Shown piece by piece: positions 17,558 to 28,390 of a stretch of DNA of 64,000 bases (position 1 is its first letter; each line of letters begins with the position of its first letter). Source of the DNA: Bosea vaviloviae (lineage in GTDB: Bacteria > Pseudomonadota > Alphaproteobacteria > Rhizobiales > Beijerinckiaceae). The position numbers and the translations under genes were made by a program. The notes under the pieces are model-generated. The model saw only the letters and a program-made list of their open reading frames with translations, ran no database searches and had not been told where the DNA came from. The DNA lies in the NCBI RefSeq assembly GCF_001741865.1, contig NZ_CP017147.1, forward strand, positions 6,005,001 through 6,069,000, read 5' to 3'.

Positions 17558-19072
17558 ATGCCCAAACGCCCCGTGATGCTGATGATCCTCGATGGCTGGG
17601 GCTGCCGCGAGGAGAGCGAGAACAACGCCGTCCGCCTCGCCAACACGCCGAATTTCGACAGGCTCTGGGCCGCCTCCCCGCACGCCACCCTCAAGACCTC
17701 GGGCCTCGATGTCGGCCTGCCGGGCGGCCAGATGGGCAATTCGGAGGTGGGCCATCTCAATCTCGGCGCCGGCCGCGTGGTGATGCAAGATCTGCCGCGC
17801 ATCAACCAGGCGATCACCGACGGCTCGATCGCACGCGCATTGGAGGGCACAGGCCTGATCGCGGCGCTGAAGGCCAGCGGCGGCGCCTGCCATCTGCTTG
17901 GGCTGGTCTCGCCTGGCGGCGTCCATGCCCATCAGGATCACGCGGTTGCGCTGGCGCAAATCCTGGTTCGGAATGGCATCCCGGTCCGCATCCATATCTT
18001 CACCGACGGCCGCGACACGCCCCCGCAATCGGCCGCCGCCTATGTCGCAGCCTTGAGCGCCGCGCTGCCGCCGCAGGCCGCGATCGCGACGCTGTCGGGC
18101 CGCTATTTCGCGATGGATCGCGACAATCGCTGGGAACGGGTCGAGCAGGCCTGGCGCGCCATGGTCGAGGGCGAAGGCCAGACCTTCGCCGATACGCAGG
18201 CCGCGATCGCCAGCGCCTATGCGCAAGGCACGACCGACGAGTTCATCAAGCCTGCCGTGGTCGCAGGCTTTAGCGGCATGCAGGACGGCGACGGGCTGCT
18301 CAGCTTCAATTTCCGCTCGGACCGGATTCGCGAGATTCTCGGTGCGGTGCTTCAGCCTGAGTTCGCCGGCTTCGCGCGTCCGCGCCGACCCGTGCTCGCC
18401 AAGGCTGTCAGCATGACCTCCTACAGCGCGGAGCTCGACCCGCTGATGCCGGCGCTATTCGCCCCGCAGACGCTCGCCAACGGCCTCGGCGAGACGGTCG
18501 CCAAGGTTGGGATGACACAAATCCGCATGGCCGAGACCGAGAAATACCCGCACGTCACCTATTTCTTCAATGGCGGCGAGGAGACGCCCTATCCGGGCGA
18601 GGACCGCGTCATGGTGCCCTCCCCCAAGGTCGCTACCTATGATTTGCAGCCTGAGATGTCGGCGCCCGAACTGACCCAGCGGGCGGTCGAGGCGGTCCAG
18701 TCCGGCGCTTATGATCTCCTCGTGCTGAACTTCGCCAACCCCGACATGGTCGGCCATACCGGCGTGCTCGCAGCCGCGATCAAGGCCGTCGAGACGGTCG
18801 ATGCCGGCCTCGGGCGCATCGCCGACGCGATCACGGCAGCAGGCGGTTCGCTCATCGTCACCGCCGACCATGGCAATTGCGAATTGATGGTCGATCCGGT
18901 GACGGGGGCACCGCATACCGCCCACACCACCAACCCGGTGCCGATCATGCTGGTCGGCAGCGGCGCGATGGCCCTGGCTGAAGGCCGCCTCGCCGATATC
19001 GCCCCGACGCTGCTTGCCCTGATCGGCCTGCCGCAGCCGGCCGAGATGACCGGCCGTTCGCTATTGCGCTGA
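17558..19072 (+). CDS. gpmI: 2,3-bisphosphoglycerate-independent phosphoglycerate mutase
   Basis: The enzyme interconverts 3- and 2-phosphoglycerate using two Mn2+ ions. The protein has 504 residues, the family norm. LDGWG near residue 11 supplies a metal ligand, Ser62 in GGQMGNSEVGHLNLGAGR is the phosphorylated serine, and TADHGNCELM with HTAHTTNPVP near the C-terminus completes the alkaline-phosphatase-like site. ATG 17558 is preceded by AAAGGACAG. It works with gap and pgk at 48-52 kb, though it is not linked to them. Confidence 0.96.
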   Translation: MPKRPVMLMILDGWGCREESENNAVRLANTPNFDRLWAASPHATLKTSGLDVGLPGGQMGNSEVGHLNLGAGRVVMQDLPRINQAITDGSIARALEGTGLIAALKASGGACHLLGLVSPGGVHAHQDHAVALAQILVRNGIPVRIHIFTDGRDTPPQSAAAYVAALSAALPPQAAIATLSGRYFAMDRDNRWERVEQAWRAMVEGEGQTFADTQAAIASAYAQGTTDEFIKPAVVAGFSGMQDGDGLLSFNFRSDRIREILGAVLQPEFAGFARPRRPVLAKAVSMTSYSAELDPLMPALFAPQTLANGLGETVAKVGMTQIRMAETEKYPHVTYFFNGGEETPYPGEDRVMVPSPKVATYDLQPEMSAPELTQRAVEAVQSGAYDLLVLNFANPDMVGHTGVLAAAIKAVETVDAGLGRIADAITAAGGSLIVTADHGNCELMVDPVTGAPHTAHTTNPVPIMLVGSGAMALAEGRLADIAPTLLALIGLPQPAEMTGRSLLR

Positions 19073-19090
19073 TAGCGGCCGCCCGCAACG

Positions 19091-19119
19091 AAAACGGCGC
19101 GGACCCGAGGTCCGCGCCG
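19091..19119 (-). terminator. terminator of the porin-family gene
   Basis: CGGCGCGGACC (19095-19105) and GGTCCGCGCCG (19109-19119) form an 11-bp stem with a 3-nt loop. On the minus strand it is followed by TTTTCG, fitting a Rho-independent terminator 26 bp after the stop of the gene at 19145. It also lies 20 bp after gpmI but lacks U residues in that direction. Confidence 0.8.
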
Positions 19120-19144
19120 CCAGAATGCGAGATTTTGCCGGCTC

Positions 19145-19996
19145 TCAGTATTTGCGCACGGTCGGCGGCGCATAGGCCACCGGGCGTTCGACCGGGCCGC
19201 AGCAATCCGACTCGCCGAAGTTCCAGCGCATGCCGATCCTGAAATCGTGGCTGTCGATGTCCTTGGCCTTGAGCGGCGCGTAGCTCTCGGCGAGGAAGGC
19301 GTTGTTGATGGAGCCGGAGCGGGCATCGCCGAGATTGAGGTAGCGATAGCCGAGTTCGAGCGTGAGGTTCTTGTTCACCTCGTAGCCGACGCCGGCCATC
19401 AGCGCCCAGGCGAGGCCCGATTTGGTGCCGCTGGCCGCCGTGCCGAGCGTCGGCGAGATGCCGACGATGCCCTGATCGGTCAGGCCCGTGATCCTGTTCG
19501 AGGCATAGCCGATACCGGCGCCGATATAGGGCGTCAGGCAGTTCCAGGTGCCCAGATCGACATAGCCGTTGAACAGCGCCACCATCGAGGACAGGTTGCC
19601 CTTGTAAGTGTTCGTCTGGTTCACCCCCGCGAAGGGGTTGTAGATGATGTCGTTGGTGCCGATCGTCGAGCCGCCGCGATATTCGCCGGTCGCATCGACC
19701 CGGAACCAGTTGTTGAAGCGATAGCCGATGCCGAGCCCGCCGAAGACCGCGTGGTTGCCCTCGGCCGCTCCGAAGAAGCTGCCGCCGAAAGCCGCGACAT
19801 CGTCCTGATGGTACTTGCTGACCGACTGATAGCCGACACCGATATCGCCGCGCAGATAGATGCCGCTCGAGATCGAGCCCTTGAGGCCAAGCGGCTCGGG
19901 CGGCGGCGGAGCCGGCATGTAATCGGCGGCGGTTGCGAGCGCGGAGGCGCTGACAGCCATGACGCCTGCCAGCGCAAGGATTTTCAGGCTGCCCAT
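19145..19996 (-). CDS. porin-family outer-membrane beta-barrel protein
   Basis: The 283-residue protein has a signal peptide (LKILALAGVMAVSASALATA) and mature sequence YMPAPPPPEP, then repeating amphipathic strands such as GIYLRGDIGVGYQS, YIGAGIGYASNRI and NLTLELGYRYLNLGDA. This is the OMP_b-brl/Omp25-RopB-like fold of Rhizobiales surface proteins. A central Gly/Asn-rich stretch is loop-like. It is monocistronic, with a terminator at 19091 and a CtrA-like site about 85 bp upstream of the start. Confidence 0.85.
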   Translation of the reverse strand: MGSLKILALAGVMAVSASALATAADYMPAPPPPEPLGLKGSISSGIYLRGDIGVGYQSVSKYHQDDVAAFGGSFFGAAEGNHAVFGGLGIGYRFNNWFRVDATGEYRGGSTIGTNDIIYNPFAGVNQTNTYKGNLSSMVALFNGYVDLGTWNCLTPYIGAGIGYASNRITGLTDQGIVGISPTLGTAASGTKSGLAWALMAGVGYEVNKNLTLELGYRYLNLGDARSGSINNAFLAESYAPLKAKDIDSHDFRIGMRWNFGESDCCGPVERPVAYAPPTVRKY

Positions 19997-20455
19997 GGCA
20001 GTGTCCTTCGAGTTTGCGCGACGCCAAGAACGCAGCTCGCGCGAGTTACCGATAGGAAGGACGTTGACAGGGATTTCTTAAATGAGACTTAACCCTAACG
20101 CTTAACCTGAAAAAAGAGTGAAGCACCCCCCAATACTTACCGAATTCCTAACTGCGATGGGTTTCGGGTTAACGGCCCGCCAATCCGCTGGGACGCAGCG
20201 GCCCTGGCCAGGTTGATCATCTTGGCCCGGAACCGCCAGTCATCCTGAGCTTCGCCCTCGGCTCCGATCTTCGAGCAGCCCAAGGATAAACTCCGCGAAG
20301 TCCCGGGATCCGTCGGAGCGCCGATCCTTCGACAAGTCTGGCTCTATGATGCATCCCGGAGCTGCGTCCTTGGGCCGGCCGAAGGCCGGACCCGAGGGCC
20401 TCTCGTCCAGTATGACGGAGCGGCTCCGAGGATAAGCAACAGCGCCAGTTGGCCT
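19997..20455. other. 459-bp intergenic region between porin gene and glmM
   Basis: The part next to the porin gene (20040-20110) is AT-richer and holds the likely promoter and a CtrA-like site. From about 20200 it becomes GC-rich with fragments such as GTCATCCTGAGCTTCGCC and CCAGTATGACGGAG, which look like a degenerate dispersed repeat. I see no gene in it. Confidence 0.5.
20078..20093. promoter_or_regulatory. candidate CtrA box
   Basis: TTAAATGAGACTTAAC matches the CtrA consensus TTAA-N7-TTAAC exactly. It lies 82-97 bp upstream of the porin-family start codon; a further CTTAACC is at 20101. CtrA is the cell-cycle regulator of alphaproteobacteria, and outer-membrane protein genes are among its known targets. 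This is sequence-based only. Confidence 0.5.
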
Positions 20456-21799
20456 TTACGCCGCAGCCTTCGTCACGGCCTCGACGACATCGTCGACCGC
20501 GCGCATGACGAGGTCGGCGTCATCGCCCTCCGCCATCACCCGGATCACCGGTTCGGTGCCCGACGGGCGGATGACGAGCCGGCCGCCCGCGCCGAGCAAT
20601 TGCGTCGCCGCCTCGATGGCGCTGACGACGGGCTTCTCCTTGAGCGGATGGCCCTGCTTGTAGCGGACATTCTTGAGGATCTGCGGCAGCGGCTCGAAGC
20701 AGTGGCAGACCTCCGAGACCGGCTTGTCCTGGCGCTTCACCACAGCAAGAAGCTGCAGCGCAGCGACCAGCCCATCGCCCGTCGTCCCATAATCGGAAAG
20801 GATGATGTGGCCGGACTGCTCACCGCCGACATTGAAGCCATGAGCGCGCATATGCTCGAGCACATAGCGATCGCCGACCGAGGTCCGCGCCAACGACAGG
20901 CCGAGGCCGCCGAGATAGCGCTCCAGGCCAAGATTGGACATCACCGTCGCGACGATGCCGGGCTGCGAGAGCCGCCCATCCTCTTGCCAGCTGCGCGCGA
21001 TCACCGCCATGAGCTGGTCGCCATCGACGACCTGTCCCTGCTCATCGACGATCAATACGCGGTCGGCGTCGCCGTCGAGCGCAATGCCGACATCGGCGCG
21101 CAATTCCCGCACCTTCTGGATCAAGGCGGCGGGATGGGTCGAGCCGACATCCTTGTTGATGTTCAGCCCGTCCGGTTCGACACCGATCGCGATGACCTCT
21201 GCGCCAAGCTCCCAGAGCGCTTCGGGGGCGACCTTGTAGGCGGCGCCATTGGCGCAATCGACCACGATCCGCAGGCCCTCCAGGCTCATATTGCGCGGCA
21301 GCGTGCGTTTGGCGAATTCGATATAGCGGGCATGGGCGCTCTCGATGCGCTTGGCCCGACCGAGCATCGGCGAGGTCGAGAGCCGCGGCGACAGGTCGGA
21401 ATCGAGCAGGGCCGAGATCTCGGCCTCGACCTCGTCATTCAGCTTGTGACCGTCGGGGCCGAACAGCTTGATGCCATTATCTTCATAGGGGTTGTGCGAA
21501 GCCGAGATCATGACGCCGAGATCGGCGCGCATCGAGCGCGTCAGCATCGCCACGGCCGGCGTCGGCATCGGGCCGAGCAGCATCACGTCCATGCCAACGG
21601 AGGTGAAGCCCGCGACCATGGCGTATTCGATCATATAGCCCGAGAGCCGCGTATCCTTGCCGATGACGACGCGGTGGCGATGCTCGCCGCGATGAAAGGC
21701 AATGCCGGTCGCCTGACCGACCTTCAAGGCGAGGTCGGGCGTGATGACGCCGTTGGCGCGCCCGCGAATGCCGTCGGTTCCGAAATATTTGCGTGTCAT
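20456..21799 (-). CDS. glmM: phosphoglucosamine mutase
   Basis: GlmM converts glucosamine-6-phosphate to glucosamine-1-phosphate for peptidoglycan and LPS precursors. The protein has 447 residues. The active-site serine lies in [18 protein letters not shown], the metal loop is DGDADRVL and the sugar-binding and phosphate loops are GGEQSGH and [13 protein letters not shown] start it at 21799 ([13 protein letters not shown]), the usual N-terminus, not at the upstream ATG that adds MDRAN. It follows ftsH on the same strand, as in other alphaproteobacteria. Confidence 0.96.
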   Translation of the reverse strand: MTRKYFGTDGIRGRANGVITPDLALKVGQATGIAFHRGEHRHRVVIGKDTRLSGYMIEYAMVAGFTSVGMDVMLLGPMPTPAVAMLTRSMRADLGVMISASHNPYEDNGIKLFGPDGHKLNDEVEAEISALLDSDLSPRLSTSPMLGRAKRIESAHARYIEFAKRTLPRNMSLEGLRIVVDCANGAAYKVAPEALWELGAEVIAIGVEPDGLNINKDVGSTHPAALIQKVRELRADVGIALDGDADRVLIVDEQGQVVDGDQLMAVIARSWQEDGRLSQPGIVATVMSNLGLERYLGGLGLSLARTSVGDRYVLEHMRAHGFNVGGEQSGHIILSDYGTTGDGLVAALQLLAVVKRQDKPVSEVCHCFEPLPQILKNVRYKQGHPLKEKPVVSAIEAATQLLGAGGRLVIRPSGTEPVIRVMAEGDDADLVMRAVDDVVEAVTKAAA

Positions 21800-21999
21800 G
21801 TTTGCTCTGTCCACACGAGCCCTCAGGCTCGATCCGGCTTCCTTCTATAGCCGGAATTGGTTTCCGCCTTCTCACGATTTGTGACGAATCCTATCCGACC
21901 ACGGGGCCGAGCGGCGCAAGGCGCTGCCATTGACTGCGATCGGGCCGCGACACTCGAAGCTACTGCGTCATTCCAGGAGAAGATTACGGCCCACAAGAA

Positions 22000-22026
22000 A
22001 AAAGGCGGCCGTATCGGCCGCCTTTT
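22000..22026 (-). terminator. terminator downstream of ftsH
   Basis: GGCGGCCG (22004-22011) and CGGCCGCC (22015-22022) pair around TAT, extended by AAAA/TTTT on both sides. On the minus strand the stem is followed by a run of T residues, so it can end ftsH transcription 23 bp after its stop. It would separate ftsH from glmM, at least partly. Confidence 0.85.
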
Positions 22027-22048
22027 CCAATCGGGAGAGGACTTAGCC

Positions 22049-23974
<1,926 letters not shown>

Positions 23975-24084
23975 CACCAGTCCGATCGGGCCTGCCGGAA
24001 TGCCGGAGGAGGCCAAGGGTTTGCTAGGCTAATCTAGGTGCGGCACACGCCCTTGCCAAGGGAAACGGGCCGATCGACCAGACC

Positions 24085-25146
24085 TTATGACGCCGCAGGG
24101 TGAACACCCCGCTTGCGGACAGGCTCGCGCCGCACGCAAAGGACACCATCGCGACCAAGCGTCAGCACGCACCCCGACAATGTCCGTGTCAAGGCAAACC
24201 GCGCCCGCGCCGCCTCAATCAACGCAAAACCGCAGCTTTCGAGCCTCTCCAGCCGCGTCACCGCGTCTTCATCGGCCGCGACGCTATCGACGGCCCGCGC
24301 CAGCAGACGCAACACCATCTCCTCAGGGTGCGCGAGCAGGGCGGCGAAGCCAAGCTTGACCGCACCGGCCTCGTCGCAGGGCATGACCATCGCCGGCCAG
24401 AGCGCCTCGGCCTGGCTAGCCAGCGCCCTCTCCATGCGCGCCAGCCGCGTCGCCAGTGTCCCCAGGCGATCGGCGTCGAGCCCGGCCTCCGACAGCACCG
24501 GCATCAGCATGCGCCAGCGCACGCGCTCGAAGCGCGGGTCGAGATTGCTCGGATCGGCCGCGAACCACAGGCCGCGTGCCCGGGCGGTCGCAACGAGCCG
24601 CGCCTTGGCGACGCTCAGCAGCGGCCGCGCCAGCGCGATGCCGTCCCGGCGGCTGCGTGTCCGCATGCCGACAAGCCCGGCTGGTCCCGAGCCGTGCGCC
24701 ATGCGCATCAGCAGGGTCTCGGCCTGATCGTCCAGCGTATGGGCTGTGACGACCGCCGCGCCGCCGCGCCGCTCGGCCTCGCGGGCGAGCAGATGGTAGC
24801 GGGCTGTTCGCGCCCGGTTTTGCAAGCCGGTCACGGGCTTTGGGCCGAGCCAGGGCAGGAGCGCGTGGGGAACGCCGAGCCCGTCGCAAAGCCGGGCCAC
24901 GGCCTGCGCCTCGGCAGCGGAACCGTCGCGTAGACCATGATCGATCGTCGCGGCGACGATCTCGGGCCGTCCGGGACGGCCCGCCCATTCAGCAAGCAAA
25001 GCCAACAGCGCGACCGAATCCGGCCCGCCCGAGACCGCGACGAGCAATCTGGGTTCATTGGCGAGATCGGCGAAAAGCGCCTCCGCCTCGCCGGCGAGGA
25101 CCGGCTCGTGCTCCGCGACCAGGGCCGGCTGCGCGCTCAAGCGCAA
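24085..25146 (-). CDS. tilS: tRNA(Ile)-lysidine synthetase
   Basis: TilS attaches lysine to C34 of the CAU-anticodon isoleucine tRNA so that it reads AUA. The PP-loop SGGPDS is at residues 39-44, followed by ATIDHGLR, HTLDDQAETLLMRM and RPLLSVAKARL. At 353 residues it is the compact form common in alphaproteobacteria. It overlaps the end of cpoB by 10 bp and lies between cpoB and ftsH. Confidence 0.93.
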   Translation of the reverse strand: MRLSAQPALVAEHEPVLAGEAEALFADLANEPRLLVAVSGGPDSVALLALLAEWAGRPGRPEIVAATIDHGLRDGSAAEAQAVARLCDGLGVPHALLPWLGPKPVTGLQNRARTARYHLLAREAERRGGAAVVTAHTLDDQAETLLMRMAHGSGPAGLVGMRTRSRRDGIALARPLLSVAKARLVATARARGLWFAADPSNLDPRFERVRWRMLMPVLSEAGLDADRLGTLATRLARMERALASQAEALWPAMVMPCDEAGAVKLGFAALLAHPEEMVLRLLARAVDSVAADEDAVTRLERLESCGFALIEAARARFALTRTLSGCVLTLGRDGVLCVRREPVRKRGVHPAAS

Positions 25147-26069
25147 CCGGAGCGGCGGCGCTCGCGCTCGACACCCTGACGCACGGCGTTGGAGGCAGCG
25201 GGATAGTCGACGCCGACCTTGGCATAGGTGGCGCAGGCCTGATCGCGCGCGCCCAACCCGTTCAGGGCCATGCCGAGCCTGAGCAGGCTGTCGGGCGCTT
25301 TGTTCGAACGCGGGTTCTCGCGCGAAATCTTCAGGAACTGCTCGGCCGCCTCGCGATAGCGCTGGCGCTGGAAATAGCTCTCGCCCAGCCAGTAGGTCGC
25401 GTCGGCGGCGAGCCGGTCGCGCGGATAGCTCTGCAGGAACTGGCGGAAGCCCATCTCGGCCTGCTCGTATTCCTTGCGCAGCACCGAGGCGTAGGCGATG
25501 TCATAGGCTTCCTTGGCCGAGCTCGCGCCGCCGGTCGCGGCCACGCTCGGCCCCCGCGGAACCGACGGGGGCAAGGCGCCTTGCGGCACCGGGCGCCCGA
25601 CGCCCTGGATGTCGAGCGGACCTTGGCCCGGCGTTCCCGCGAAATCCTCCTCGATGATACCCTCCACGCCGCCTCCGAGCGAGCGCGGCGCACCGGCTGC
25701 CCCTTGCTGCGTCGTGGGATCGAAGGCATCGCCGCGCCGCTGGCGCTGCTGGCCGCCAGCAGGTGCGCTGCTCGGCGCCGTTGCAGGCGCGGCGCCGCCG
25801 GCGCGGCCGCCGCCACGCTCGTTCAGGCGGAAATCGACATCTTCCTGAAACTTGCGCAATTGCTCGGAGAGACGCTTGTTCTCGAACTGGAGCTGCTCGA
25901 TCTGCCCGGAGAGCTGACGCAGCTGGTTCTCGAGCCGCGCGGTGCGCACGGTGAGTTCGGCCGCGTCCTGGGCTCGCGCCGGAGCCGCCATGGCCAACGC
26001 CATCCAGCCTGCGGCCAGAACGACCAGCAGGGAATGGGCCTTGCGGTGAAGAGCGACGTCTCTGAGCAT
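25137..26069 (-). CDS. cpoB: Tol-Pal system protein CpoB (YbgF)
   Basis: CpoB is a periplasmic protein that links Tol-Pal with peptidoglycan synthesis during constriction. The 310 residues comprise a signal peptide (SLLVVLAAGWMALAMAAPARA), a coiled-coil (LTVRTARLENQLRQLSGQIE and following), a Pro/Gly/Gln-rich linker and C-terminal TPR repeats (AKEAYDIAYASVLRKEYEQA, YWLGESYFQRQRYREAAEQF, LLRLGMALNGLGARDQAC). Start 26069 gives MLRDVALHRKAHS just before the signal segment; upstream frame extension runs over the pal terminator. Confidence 0.92.
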   Translation of the reverse strand: MLRDVALHRKAHSLLVVLAAGWMALAMAAPARAQDAAELTVRTARLENQLRQLSGQIEQLQFENKRLSEQLRKFQEDVDFRLNERGGGRAGGAAPATAPSSAPAGGQQRQRRGDAFDPTTQQGAAGAPRSLGGGVEGIIEEDFAGTPGQGPLDIQGVGRPVPQGALPPSVPRGPSVAATGGASSAKEAYDIAYASVLRKEYEQAEMGFRQFLQSYPRDRLAADATYWLGESYFQRQRYREAAEQFLKISRENPRSNKAPDSLLRLGMALNGLGARDQACATYAKVGVDYPAASNAVRQGVERERRRSGCA

Positions 26070-26130
26070 TGTCGACAACCGGTTGCACTTGGTTTCGGCG
26101 CTATAACACGCCCTCACCACGGCCAAAATA

Positions 26131-26170
26131 TGAAAGGGCCGGCGGCTTCCTCTTCGGAAGGCGCCGGCCC
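26131..26170 (-). terminator. stem-loop between pal and cpoB
   Basis: GGGCCGGCG (26136-26144) pairs with CGCCGGCCC (26162-26170), and CTTCC/GGAAG extend the inner stem. On the minus strand it is followed by TTTCATATTTT. This looks like an attenuating terminator between pal and cpoB, which could reduce cpoB expression. Confidence 0.7.
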
Positions 26171-26197
26171 GAGCTTGATCGGGAGGCTGGACAGCGA

Positions 26198-26701
26198 TCA
26201 GACGCCGCCGGCCCCGTCGAGCACCGTCACCGAGCGGCGGTTCTGCGACCAGCACGAGATGTCGTTGCAGACCGCGACCGGGCGCTCCTTGCCATAGGAG
26301 ACGATGCGCATCCGGTTGCCCTGGATGCCGCGCGAAGCGAGGTAGTCGCGCACGGTCTGGGCCCGGCGGGCCGAGAGCGAGAAGTTGTATTCGCGCGTGC
26401 CGCGCTCGTCGGCATGACCTTCGACCACGAAGGTGTAACGCGGATAACGTTGCAGCCAGGCCGACTGCTTGTCGAGCGTGGCGGTCGCGGTCGACGTCAG
26501 ATCGGTCGAGTCGGTTTCGAAGAAGACGCGGTCACCGATATTGACGACGAAATCCTGGGCGCTGCCGGGCGTGGCGGCGCCGCCGGCGCCGAAGCCGTCG
26601 GCATTCTGGTTGTTGTTGGCGCAGGCGCCGAGCGCGAGCGAGGCCGCGATCGCGGCGGCGAAGCGGACGGCGCGGCCGCCGGCAAGAAGAGTGGCAAGCA
26701 T
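26198..26701 (-). CDS. pal: peptidoglycan-associated lipoprotein Pal
   Basis: Pal anchors the outer membrane to peptidoglycan and binds TolB. The 167-residue precursor has a lipobox LALGAC with Cys27 as the lipidated residue and a C-terminal OmpA-like domain, with VVEGHADERGTREYNFSLSA carrying the Asp and Arg that bind diaminopimelate. Start 26701 (MLATLLAGGR) matches the family; the longer frame to 26770 has no role. It follows tolB after a spacer filled by a dispersed repeat. Confidence 0.96.
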   Translation of the reverse strand: MLATLLAGGRAVRFAAAIAASLALGACANNNQNADGFGAGGAATPGSAQDFVVNIGDRVFFETDSTDLTSTATATLDKQSAWLQRYPRYTFVVEGHADERGTREYNFSLSARRAQTVRDYLASRGIQGNRMRIVSYGKERPVAVCNDISCWSQNRRSVTVLDGAGGV

Positions 26702-27043
26702 GGTTTGACTCCGGGGCAATCGAATCTGCGGGGCGCGGCTCACGGACGGCGTTGCACAGGAGCCCATCAATGAAGCGTCAACCTAAACGAGACCTTGCCA
26801 AAACAAGGCGAAGTGGCGGCATTGCGGCATATGGTTAACCAAACGCTGAGAAATGCGGCTTTCCAGGCTGTGTGGCGCGAATACATCGCCTCTTGTCCCT
26901 CGATCCTGCACAGCCCTCATCCTGAGGAACCGCAAAGCGGCGTCTCGAAGGATGCTTCAGGTGGCTCCCAAGACAGCTAAACATCCTTCGAGACGCGGGC
27001 TGGCGCCCGCTCCTCAGGATGAGGGCTCAGGACAGGAGCCGCA
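26702..27043. other. 342-bp tolB-pal spacer
   Basis: The spacer contains the pal leader, a TTAACC half-site near 26833 and the palindromic repeat at 26912-27027. No gene is seen. Because of its length, pal may have its own promoter here rather than depending on tolB. Confidence 0.5.
26912..27027. repeat. dispersed palindrome, AGCCCTCATCCTGAGGA type (copy 1)
   Basis: The outer arms AGCCCTCATCCTGAGGA (26912-26928) and TCCTCAGGATGAGGGCT (27011-27027) form a 17-bp perfect inverted repeat. Inner arms CGTCTCGAAGGATG (26941-26954) and CATCCTTCGAGACG (26982-26995) are also perfect. A shorter relative lies at 62737. Confidence 0.9.
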
Positions 27044-28390
27044 TCACCTGCCCGCCGTCAGCAGCGGCGACCAGGTCGGGTCCGAGGCGAAGGCCGGCGT
27101 CGGCACCGGCACTTCGACGCGCCCGGTGATGTCGACCATATAGAGTTTTCCACCCGACTGCCCGCCGGGGTCGCGGAAGAACATGATGTACTGGCCATTG
27201 GGCGCCCAGTTCGGCGCTTCATTGTGGAACCCCTCGGTCAGGACTCGCTCGCCCGAACCGTCCGCACGCATCACGCCGATTGCGAAACCACCCGAGCCAC
27301 GCCGGGTGAAGGCGATCAGATCGCCGCGCGGCGACCATGAGGGCTGCGAATAGGAGCCTGCGCCGAAGGAGAGGCGCTTGCCCTCCCCGCCCCCGGCAGG
27401 CATCAGATAGAGCTGCTGCGAACCGCCGCGGTCGCTCTCGAAGACGATCTGCGTGCCATCAGGCGAATAGGACGGCGAGGTGTCGATCGCGCCCGTCGAG
27501 GTCAGCCGCGTCGTGGTGCGCGAGCCGATATCCATGGCGTAAAGATTGGCGTTGCCGCCCTGCTGGAGGGAGAGCGCGATGCGCGCACCATTGGGCGAAA
27601 AGCGCGGGCTCGAGGTCATGTCGGGGAAATTGCCGACGACCTGGCGCTGGCCGGTCTCGATGTTGAGCACATGCACGCGCGGCTGCTCGCCCATGCGCTG
27701 CGACATATAAGTGACCTCCTGGGCCACCGGCGAGTAGCGCGGCGTCACCACGGAGACGTCGCCATTGGTCAGATAGCGCACATTGGCGCCGTCCTGGTCC
27801 ATGATGGCGAGGCGCTTGCGCCGGTTCTCCTTCGGCCCGGATTCGTCGACGAAGACGACGCGCGTGTCGAAGAAGCCGCCGACGCCGGTGACCTTGGTGA
27901 AGATCGCATCGGAAATGATGTGGCCGACGCGGCGGTTGTTGCTCGGGTCGGTGAAATATTGCTGGCCGTCGGTCTGCGTGCCGGTGGTCACGTCCCAGAG
28001 TCGGAATTCGGCCTTGATGCGGCCCGAACCGTCGCGCGAGACACGGCCGGTCACCAGCGCCTGGACGCCGGCCGCCTTCCAGGCCTCGAATTGCGGGACG
28101 GAATCGAAGGGCGGGTTCCTGTCGGGATGGCGGCTCTTGTCGATCGGCGTGAAATAGCCGGAGCGCTTGAGATTATTGGTGATCACGCCCGAGACCAGAA
28201 CGCCGCCATCGCCGGCAAAATCGGCAACGGCGATCGGCAGCGGCTGGAACGAGCCGCCACGCAGATCGATGACGAGTTCGGCCTTCGCCACGGCTGGGGC
28301 GAGCAACGCCGCGCCGCCCAGGGCAAGCGCGCCGCGACGCGTCAGTCCGTTGGCAACCGGCGAAAGGATTTTGCGGTTGATGAGGGTCAC
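27044..28390 (-). CDS. tolB: Tol-Pal system beta-propeller protein TolB
   Basis: TolB is the periplasmic partner of Pal and TolA. The 448 residues contain an N-terminal alpha/beta domain ([27 protein letters not shown]) and WD40-like PD40 repeats ([65 protein letters not shown]). The signal peptide region contains [14 protein letters not shown], an Arg-Arg pair that resembles a Tat signal. Its start overlaps the tolA stop by 4 nt (ATGA), implying coupling. Confidence 0.97.
   Translation of the reverse strand: MTLINRKILSPVANGLTRRGALALGGAALLAPAVAKAELVIDLRGGSFQPLPIAVADFAGDGGVLVSGVITNNLKRSGYFTPIDKSRHPDRNPPFDSVPQFEAWKAAGVQALVTGRVSRDGSGRIKAEFRLWDVTTGTQTDGQQYFTDPSNNRRVGHIISDAIFTKVTGVGGFFDTRVVFVDESGPKENRRKRLAIMDQDGANVRYLTNGDVSVVTPRYSPVAQEVTYMSQRMGEQPRVHVLNIETGQRQVVGNFPDMTSSPRFSPNGARIALSLQQGGNANLYAMDIGSRTTTRLTSTGAIDTSPSYSPDGTQIVFESDRGGSQQLYLMPAGGGEGKRLSFGAGSYSQPSWSPRGDLIAFTRRGSGGFAIGVMRADGSGERVLTEGFHNEAPNWAPNGQYIMFFRDPGGQSGGKLYMVDITGRVEVPVPTPAFASDPTWSPLLTAGR

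Noticed and set aside
20200..20430. A gene in the porin-glmM spacer
   Set aside because: Frames here are short and the sequence resembles decayed dispersed repeats.
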